Shown here one piece after another: positions 56,275 through 64,000 of a stretch of DNA of 64,000 nucleotides. Made by a program: the position numbers and the translations under genes. Where the stretch lies: the NCBI GenBank assembly GCA_037178625.1, contig CM074134.1, positions 2,728,001 through 2,792,000 on the forward strand. Reading direction: 5' to 3'. How positions within the stretch are numbered: the stretch's first letter is position 1; the number at the start of each line of letters is the position of its first letter. This DNA comes from Skeletonema tropicum (taxonomy: Eukaryota; Bacillariophyta; Thalassiosirophyceae; Thalassiosirales; Thalassiosiraceae). The notes under the pieces were generated by a model that had not been told where the DNA came from, ran no database searches, and saw only the letters and a list, made by a program, of their open reading frames with translations.

Positions 56275-56700
56275 TTAGGCGCCCCATCCTGATTCAGCCT
56301 CAGCTTGAATGGGCTCCACGGCACACCCTCTTCCTCTGCCACCTCATCAAACTGTGAATCTCGCCAGTGCGTCCACGGTCCAGGTGGTGTGTTCATAATC
56401 CCATCAATCTTCTTTGGATTTGTTTTGTAGAGTTTGATACGTACTCCTCCTTGCCTCGGCTATGCTATCAACAGCGCACAAGAATTTGACAATAAGGGCG
56501 AGATCATCTGCCTTCATACGCTTCAGATCTCTCCCTTCCTCTTACTTCAACGAACAGCGGGGATTTGAGACTATCTTTTTCAAATAATTCCAATTCTTTG
56601 TCTTCTGCCTCCTTTGCCTTCGCATCCTTTGCCTTCTGCCTAACTCGCTCGATCTAATTCTCGTGCTTTAAGGATTTCATCCCCGTTGTACACCATGCTC
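56275..56700 (-). pseudogene. decayed coding fragment of unknown family
   Basis: Read on the minus strand, three pieces in changing frames: KDAKAKEAEDKELELFEKDS with LKSPLFVEV (about 56640-56550), KADDLALIVKFLCAVDS (about 56520-56465), and VRIKLYKTNPKKIDGIMNTP, PGPWTHWRDSQFDEVAEEEG, VPWSPFKLRLNQDGA (about 56440-56280). The last piece is open for 58 codons and looks like true protein. No family recognised. Confidence 0.45.
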
Positions 56701-58020
56701 CCTAACACACGGAAGATTCCAGATGCCCTTGCCACGTTTCCCTCATCAACCGCATGTACTAATAAAAAGCATCGAATACTGGAACATCATGTCTCTTGCA
56801 ACATACATTAGTAAGATACACCTTTTCATCTACCCCTGATGTATTCTTTCGGAGTGACAATGTACGAGTATTATTGACGACGATATTCTTTGCAACGTAA
56901 GTGATAGATACACCCTCATTTCTCAACGTGCCTTCGTTGATTCAATATCTCTGCGGAAGTGGCTGCCTTGTTGTTTTCCTCTTTGGATACGGTGTCGTAA
57001 ATTGACCATATATATTTATATGAGATATGCCGTGAGCGGAAGACGTTGCAGATCAGGGTTGTTGTGTCGGAGCGGATGAAGGCAGTGAGATTGGTGAGAT
57101 TGTATTAGCAGTGGTGGCAGCAGTAGATGCGGTGCTGCCGCTTCTGCAAGTGTCTTACGTGGAGGCATGTCATGACATTCATTTTCTAAAGATGCCTCGA
57201 CGCTCTGAAAGCATAGTGCGTTCCAACGCCACTTCTACTTTAACCCTCTCTCTCACAGCCCTCGTTCATAATCAAGAAATCAGCACGCCCTTAGAGCCAT
57301 CGCTGGGGCGAGGCTTGCTCCAAAACCTGGATGAACGCAATGAATCACCGATACCCAACAATAATTTTGGGTGAGACGATTATTCAAATATAAATATCAG
57401 CAATACACAAAATAACACCTTATGTCCACACACCAAACAAGCGATATAAAAGAGTGTAACGTCTTGTCTAGGGGCTGCCACCCCATCCTGTTTACTTATG
57501 GTAACAACCGGGTGTTGATTCGTCGGTGTCGACGGACCAATAATGAGCAACACCATTGTTAGATCACTTTGCAGCAAAATTGCAATTTAAACCACAAAAA
57601 ATAAATTTTATTAGGTTTAGAATGACCCTGATTAGCATCCGATGAAAATCATCGACCGACCCAATTTTGTAGGAGGAACTCCCAAATGGAGTGGTTAAGG
57701 TGGCCCTAAAAGGATTTTTTGATCGGAGTGCAGCAACGGCGTCTGTAACGTAATTTACAAAATTCGGCCACTAAAACGCAATTTAGTAGGTCGGCACTAA
57801 TCCCGTAATGCTAGTACTTATCTACGAACAATGTCTTCAAGCAGTACGACAGTGACTAAAATCTAATAAATATAAATAAATTGTGGTTCGTACGTGTTTG
57901 TCACATTTCGTCAAAATCCGCTGTGATAACCTAAACTTTTTTCGTTTTAGTAGTTCAGGAGTAGATCCACATCCTCAATAACAACACATCATCTTCATAA
58001 ATACAGGCCACCATACTGAA
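56701..58020. other. unassigned AT-rich region
   Basis: Nothing convincing. 57585-57895 has imperfect inverted ends (AAACCACAAAAAATAAAT and the complement of ATTTATTGTGGTTC-like sequence), possibly an eroded MITE. Confidence 0.35.
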
Positions 58021-58500
58021 AATCTGAAAGGGATAAAACCATTTCCTTTCAGATTTTTTGCCCTTCAGGTTTGCATTCGCTACGTTTCAGTAAGCAACTT
58101 AGAACTGCTTCGTACGATTCCGTTCTCAATCCCAGGCCAACATTCTCGAAGTTGCAAGCAACTTAGAACCGCTTCGTACGAATCCTTCTCATTCCAAGAT
58201 TTTCTAAGTATCGACAATGCATACCGGCTTCTCTCCTACATCATCTCTTTAAGTAGCAAAATGTCAAATGTCGGAACTGACAACCATAGAAAATAAGAAA
58301 GTACTGACAATGAGAAATAGTTAGCAAGCAAGTTAGAGCCGCTTCATTTCTCATTCCAAAAAGCAAGCAAGGTAAGGCCAACATAGGTCAAAACTGAAAG
58401 GGATAAAACCATACCCTTTCAGATTCATGACGCTTCAGGTTTGCATTCGCTTCCAACAACAAGTCAGAGCCGCTTCGGTGCGTTCGTTCTCATACCAACA
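58021..58500. repeat. hairpin and GCAAGCAACTTAGA repeats
   Basis: Two hairpins with the same sequence CTGAAAGGGATAAAACCA then CCTTTCAG: 58021-58055 and 58394-58422, each followed by CTTCAGGTTTGCATTCGCT. Between them the motif AGCAACTTAGAACTGCTTCG recurs with small changes (about 58097, 58154, 58335, 58456). A degenerate array of about 370 bp period overlying a shorter motif. Confidence 0.65.
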
Positions 58501-58540
58501 AGAATAATTGTCCGCAAGACCCATTTCGGGGGGGGGCTAG

Positions 58541-59278
58541 CGGTCCGAAGTCCGTGCCTCATTCACCTCCTTGCTGCAAATCTTGTTGCATGTCAAGCTG
58601 AGATAAAATTCAATCTTACTTGTTCTTTAATCTCTAGTTACCGTTGGGGAAGTTGACCCACTTTTCTCCTCCAATTGTCTCCGGCTCTCTGTGTCAAATG
58701 ACCTGGGCATTTGCGTGCGGCGTCACTCATGAGTTGCAGGCCAGCCCTCGTATAGGGGTGAGCCCGAGGTAGGTGTCCTCGGGGCACGGGAAAGACACGT
58801 AATCGCGATCTCACCGTGAACCTGCCATGCTTCAGCCTACCGCTACTAGCACCAGTAGAGATCTCGAATCAATATTTGTGAAGAAGAAAGCTTCGCATCA
58901 TAACCCCCCAAACAAGGGGGGCAACAACCGAAATAACCCAGGGTCGGGTGGGTGGGAAAATTTAATAAGCTGCTTGGAAAATGCGTTGTGGAGTCTTGAT
59001 CGGGTCCTCCTTACTAACCAAATTCCAAGCGTCTATCTCCCATTCAAATGTTCAGTGTTGTCGTCGCACCTGCGTGTTGATAAAGCAAAGAGTGACCTCG
59101 CAACTCCAGCTACTTTTCACTTTGGTTTGGTACGCCTTTCTTACTCCGTCATTTGAATACAAATCTTTCTGCATCTGGCGTCGTTCTTCTTTGAAAGCCG
59201 CTCGCTTCTTATATGTTTTCTGCTCGTCCGTTCAATCCTTACTACTGGCGGACCCTCTTTACTAATGTGACGATCGGT
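58541..59278. mobile_element. short unit of a two-unit tandem element (A-B)
   Basis: Consists of left module A (58541-58909) and right module B (58957-59278), joined by about 47 bp containing a C-run/G-run palindrome. It is followed without a gap by the left module of the long unit. A and B match their partners in the long unit almost perfectly (two substitutions seen in B). Looks like an internal deletion derivative of the long unit. The open frame at 58827 crosses A and B and is not convincing. Confidence 0.75.
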
Positions 59279-59650
59279 CCGAAGTCCGTGCCTCATTCAC
59301 CTCCTTGCTGCAAATCTTGTTGCATGTCAAGCTGAGATAAAATTCAATCTTACTTGTTCTTTAATCTCTAGTTACCGTTGGGGAAGTTGACCCACTTTTC
59401 TCCTCCAATTGTCTCCGGCTCTCTGTGTCAAATGACCTGGGCATTTGCGTGCGGCGTCACTCATGAGTTGCAGGCCAGCCCTCGTATAGGGGTGAGCCCG
59501 AGGTAGGTGTCCTCGGGGCACGGGAAAGACACGTAATCGCGATCTCACCGTGAACCTGCCATGCTTCAGCCTACCGCTACTAGCACCAGTAGAGATCTCG
59601 AATCAATATTTGTGAAGAAGAAAGCTTCGCATCATAACCCCCCTCGGCAA

Positions 59651-60311
59651 CTAAGACTCCTCGAACACTCCAGCGTGGTTCCAGTGGCAGACCATGCTTG
59701 AGTAATTTGCTCCCATGAGCTTTCCCTGCTTGCATGATGAAGGAAACAGCCTCAAAAACTGCCTGAGGTAGAACATCCTGTGCCTGCGGCCAACCTTACC
59801 CTTAACCTTTCGTGAGGGGGGAGGTTGCAGTTCCATAATGCAGCGCGATACAATCGTACACAGGATGCTCACCCAAAAGAAGAGCAAGGCTGTAGTTTCT
59901 TCCGTAGCCCGATCCTCATCTGCAAGAAAAGAGAGAGAAATGATACAATGCATGGTTAGTGTTCGCTTGCACTCAGGTTGATCACTCCACTTGTACCTCA
60001 AATACCCAAGGGTGCATCTCATCTTCAAATTTTTAACCTTCTTCCTTTTTCCTTCTTCTGTCGATAAAAACTAGAAGGTCGCTGTGGGTACCTAGTTTTT
60101 GTGTGCCTGCATCGTAGTTCCTCCCCCCATAGACACCCTTAAGCTGTAATCTTCCATATCCATCTTGCAGGATAGGCCGGTCCCTTGCCTCGCCGAATCC
60201 AAAAACTCCCTGAATACTCCGTTGTAGTCCGTCATCCAAGCTGCCGCAAAGATTGTTTTGACTAGCATTGGACTTGAATCTCTGCCTCAACTCTTCCAGG
60301 CGTCCCATCAA
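59651..60311 (-). CDS. candidate spliced gene inside the long unit, unknown
   Basis: Exon-like frames: 60311-60033 (MMGRLEELRQRFKSNASQNN, then GFGEARDRPILQDGYGRLQL) and, after a plausible acceptor TTTTCTTGCAG near 59921, EDRATEETTALLFFWVSILC with a hydrophobic segment and RRHRMFYLRQFLRLFPSSCK to 59651. No family recognised. It would be captured or element-specific. Confidence 0.35.
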
Positions 60312-62780
60312 GTCATCAAATCACGGCGGAACACAACATCCCATCCTGATTTGTTCACGCTGCCTTAATCTTCCTTCCTCCCGAAGTAGTGCCCGAACCC
60401 GCCGCCCCGCCCAAGGACGTTTATCTGGACAGCAATGTTTCTAACTGTCACGACGTGTCGAACCGTACATCCCCGTGAAGGAGGAAGATGTGGGTAGTGT
60501 AGACCGGATCATTCCTCATTAACAACTGGAAGCATGGCATTCTCCTTTCGTCATAATCACACTCCCCCCCCGGAAAACAAAATGTATCAGAGTGGCTACG
60601 TAGTTTGACAGACGCATGGCGCAGTGTCATGAAAGAAGCCACATGTGCCGCCCCGCTCGCTCCTTCGGTACTTGGCTCCTCAGCATTAGTAGTGGGTGAA
60701 CACTACCGACTGCTGGGATATGTCCATCTCCTATCTTCCCATCTATCCTGCCTGCGTAGCCACACGCGCTGAAATATTGTGAATATGATCAAACCCTCCT
60801 CCCGCCAAACCTAACTACAGACCTGCGTTCTTCTGTCACTCTTGAGGGCGCCGACGAAAGAATTACAGAACAGCCTATGTCATCCACACACATGGACGGA
60901 GGGATCACGAAGCGATCCAAACAGGCAAGCCCTGGGGATGTCCGATGTCATCCGATTTCATAGGGCACACCTTCAACTGAACTAGCATCCACCACCGACA
61001 ATTGTTATGGGCGTCTCTCCACAATAGCATACCTCACAGTGCCGCCGCTGGGAGGTTGCAGATGAAGCAAGCGTGGATGGAGTTGTATCTCTTGTAGATG
61101 GCATTAGAAGAGGATGCATTTCCGTAGCAAGTTATGCCACACAATGTGGTAGCAGAGGAAAGGTTACAAATGAAAGGAGTGTGGTGGAGTGTATCGCCCG
61201 AGTGCACACCTTGAGTCTACTGCTGGCTTTTGAAGCAGACGAAACTCCGTAGCAAGTCATGACACACAACTCCAAGCTGTGTGTCAGCCTTCGCTTCCTC
61301 ATCGCGTCGCAGCATGCACAACATATCGCTGTTCCAAACAGCATGCGATCACTGGAGATGTAGCGGAATACTTGACTGAGTGCCTGCCCTACCTCACCAC
61401 TGACACCAAGAGACCATGTAGCTTCGGCATTTAGTCAGTCGTCCACAAGCTTCTCCATTGTGCAAGAGCTTCCGTCCAGGTCTGACGTCCCTATAAGAGT
61501 AATCGTCAGCCTCCACTGTTTCCTAAGATGTCAACTCAAAACAGGATTGGTCCCAATATGTTCCGAATAACAGTAGTTTATGAACATCCCAGAATAAGAC
61601 GTCTAATCAACTACTGACGAGGATCTTATTGCGTCACCCAAACACCGCAGGTGACTCCCCCCCCGGTATCCCAACTAACACCTAACCTCGGCTGTCATAC
61701 TCTCATACATTGCTCCCGATGATCTTTGAGATAGTGCTATCTCCGTTCTAGATAAACCATGCAGTTCCAAACCGCATGATGTCATCGGAGATTCATCGCA
61801 ATAATCAGTTCCATACACAAGAAGAAGGCCCGCTACTAGCTTTAGGGCGGTAGTGAGACCCCGAAGAAAATGGACCTTTCATCATCTTGTATACGAAAGC
61901 ACATGGTAGACTTGTATCAAAGAAGCAGCAAGTAACCGTGTAGTATGCACATGTCCGTCAGCAGCATCTTCCCCCGAAGATAGGTAAGCAGGCGTAGGCA
62001 ACCCTCTCACTATGTGACCGGGTTGTTGCTTCCGTGGAGGACAGATTGGTAGGGCAACTGCTGAAGAACTCGTTGGCATATGCATATGACGTATTGGAAG
62101 GGTAGCATGCGTAGCAGCACATGTGGCACCGATGGTCCCAGTAGGAAGGACAGAGCCTCGGTCTCCCATCGATACAACATCCATCATCCCGTCCCCTCAT
62201 CAGTAAAAGATATCTCAGCACATCTTCCACAAAGGATAGTCCGATACAAGCTGCACCTAATATTCAGCTTGGCTAGAGAACCATCCACCAATGACTAACA
62301 CTCCAGCTCGATGGGGAACTTCCACAGACGATGCCCCCCTAGCGGCATCTGGTCTCCACCAAAATTATGAAATATGTATTTGACTGATTGAAGAACACGT
62401 CCGTCTTCTACCACACATCGATCGATACAACATCCATCATCCGTCCCCCATCAGCAAAAGTTGATCGTGGAACACCCCCAGCATAGCAAATTGCTAGAAG
62501 GCGTTCACGTCCTTCACCAACCTACCCCCCCCGGAAAATAATAATATCCGTAGAGTAGACGTCCCCTGCCCATGCCGATCGAAATCGAGCAGAGAAGAGC
62601 TGCTGGAGGGGTCCTACGCGTCAGGAACCCCCCCGGACCAACACGCACCATGTGCGACAACAATATTATACACTCCAACCCACCATCCGCATCATCGTAT
62701 GAGAGTTGTGAGGGTGGGAGGGGGAAAAAGACATACAAAACCCGTGAACGTTGACTCTCAAAGACGTTCACCAAACTTTA
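60312..62780. other. interior of long unit, non-coding
   Basis: No convincing gene. Recurring short motifs: CATCGATACAACATCCATCA at about 62167 and similar at about 62427, and CCCCCCCCGG followed by AAAA or TATC at about 60566, 61661 and 62525, which point to internal duplication. Confidence 0.45.
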
Positions 62781-63101
62781 AAAATTTAATAAGCTGCTTG
62801 GAAAATGCGTTGTGGAGTCTTGATCGGGTCCTCCTTACTAACCAAATTCCAAGCGTCTATCTCCCATTCAAATGTTCAGTGTTGTCGTCGCACCTGCGTG
62901 TTGATAAAGCAAAGAGTGACCTCGCAACTCCAGCTACTTTTCACTTTGGTTTGGTACGCCTTTCTCACTCCGTCATTTGAATACAAATCTTTCTGCATCT
63001 GGCGTCGTTCTTCTTTGAAAGCCGCTCGCTTCTTAGATGTTTTCTGCTCGTCCGTTCAATCCTTACTACTGGCGGACCCTCTTTACTAATGTGACGATCG
63101 G

Positions 63102-63499
63102 ACCAGCAGCCGAGCTGGTCCGGTCTAGTAATCTATCTACTTTATCCCTATCACGACACACCAATAGTCAATATTATGTACTTATGTGTACACATAAGTA
63201 AGTATGTAGCTGTAGATTGAGTCCCGCCAGTCTTGATCTCACATTATTGGCACGCGCGCCGTTAGTTTTTTGCCGGAAAAGCTCGCTCCAAACAGCCCAA
63301 CAACAACAACAAGACACAACATCACATGCCTACGACGACCATGCACGACGAATCAGTTCATGAACTCAACATTCATTCATTCATTGCTACAGATAGCCCC
63401 TGGTCGACATCTCGGCTTGATTCTCGAACACATCGATCATTGATTTTTAAAACGAAAGCTTTTGGCGCACAAGATCAAAAAAATAACGGACACGAAAAA
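63102..63499. other. 5' flank of the last gene
   Basis: Right border of the tandem element, then sequence leading into the gene below. Nothing else. Confidence 0.4.
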
Positions 63500-64000
63500 A
63501 TGAAAAACGAAATGAATTATTGTTATCATTATAAATCCGCAACAACCGCTCCATCAATCAATCCCGTCGGCGACGACTGCTCCATACGAACGAAGACGAT
63601 GACGACGACAAAACAACAGCGTCGACGACGACAACAATTGAGTGCAGAAAAGTTTCTGACAACAACATCAAAATCAGCTCATCAAGCGAACCAATTTATT
63701 GCTCACAAAACTCCTCGCAAAAGACTAACCTCAACAACCACCACTCGAATGAATTCGTTCATTCTACTCACCGCCGCCACAGCCTCCCTTTTACTATTAC
63801 TCCGACCTGCAGCAGTAGCAGCAGCAGTGGAAGAAATTCCAGGCCTCCTCTTTCAAAATGAATTAGATCAGGCTATTACAACAACTTCAGCTGTGCCCTT
63901 CAACAGCCTTCGCCAGTCCAACCAAAACCAACAACCACAACATTCTCAAGAACGACCACATGGACACCCAATCCACCGAATATACCGCACCGGAGCACCG
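63500..64000 (+). CDS. secreted protein, N-terminal part (cut by window edge)
   Basis: The frame is open from ATG 63500 to the edge, but the likely start is 63749, where a signal peptide begins (MNSFILLTAATASLLLLLRP followed by AAVAAAVEE). Then LFQNELDQAITTTSAVPFNS and a Gln/Asn-rich stretch. 84 codons visible from that start. No domain recognised yet. Confidence 0.5.
   Translation, partial: MKNEMNYCYHYKSATTAPSINPVGDDCSIRTKTMTTTKQQRRRRQQLSAEKFLTTTSKSAHQANQFIAHKTPRKRLTSTTTTRMNSFILLTAATASLLLLLRPAAVAAAVEEIPGLLFQNELDQAITTTSAVPFNSLRQSNQNQQPQHSQERPHGHPIHRIYRTGAP

Larger units (their letters stand above)
59276..63101. mobile_element. long unit of the tandem element (A'-interior-B')
   Basis: Left module A' (59276-59643) and right module B' (62781-63101) frame a 3.1-kb interior. 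Both modules start and end at the same bases as in the short unit: the left edge is CGGTCCGAAGTCCG, the right edge is AATGTGACGATCGG. Directly after B' a 9-bp-stem hairpin CGGACCAGC-agccga-GCTGGTCCG (63099-63122) is followed by GTCTAG then T, recalling a Helitron 3' end (hairpin, CTRR, T), though the spacing is short. No Rep/helicase or transposase frame is seen, so if mobile it is non-autonomous. Confidence 0.6.

Noticed and set aside
58000..58500. CRISPR-like array
   Set aside because: Repeats are degenerate, unevenly spaced and in a eukaryotic context; no regular spacers.
58827..59156. 109-aa protein across modules A and B (and its relative at 62699)
   Set aside because: The shared part lies in a repeat, the N-termini differ because the flanks differ, and there is no domain-like pattern.

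Overview
The window looks like nuclear DNA of a diatom, probably a centric one of the Thalassiosirales. Three genes begin with a signal peptide ending in ASAFAP, the motif diatoms use to send proteins into their plastid. Genes are split by short GT-AG introns, the repertoire is eukaryotic (LSm8, V-ATPase subunit C, P5A ATPase, SR splicing factor, Rab-like GTPase, F-box and MYND proteins), and small inverted-repeat transposons are frequent. The organism call is inference; no species marker is visible.

Layout. 1-166: start of LSM8 (minus), cut by the window edge. 551-1337: decayed fold-back element. 1730-4170: plastid lipoxygenase LOX-a (minus). 6047-13109: secreted thioredoxin/PDI-like protein and a P5A ATPase (minus). 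13430-20209: F-box/LRR genes and relics around a V-ATPase subunit C gene. 20487-28357: lipoxygenases LOX-b and LOX-c in direct tandem, separated by a nest of transposons. 29671-34368: a complex-I-like small membrane protein, a Rab-like GTPase and a four-exon SR protein. 34968-36755: a MYND-finger gene broken by a tRNA-derived SINE. 36801-41004: an F-box-like Cys-rich protein and an unknown serine-rich gene. 41160-48057: two intact F-box/LRR genes, relics and two MITEs. 48213-49882: PhoX/DUF839-like phosphatase. 50199-52072: unknown membrane proteins. 52757-55554: more F-box relics and a MITE. 56275-58500: decayed sequence. 58541-63101: two head-to-tail units of one element, 0.74 and 3.8 kb, sharing the same ends. 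63500-64000: start of a secreted protein.

Two families dominate. The three lipoxygenases (about 711 aa, four exons, identical intron phases) carry the usual iron ligands and share a block of about 130 bp upstream; relics of an F-box gene on the opposite strand lie next to that block, so a divergent F-box/LOX pair was probably the duplicated unit. The F-box/LRR family (three intact and at least seven broken or partial copies) shares a distinctive C-terminal region centred on AGSRVGY, CEVIWLDPEPD and QQPPTED.

Many otherwise well conserved genes show single-base frameshifts, nearly all +1 and often in homopolymers. This points either to residual assembly errors or to widespread decay, and it limits certainty about which copies work.
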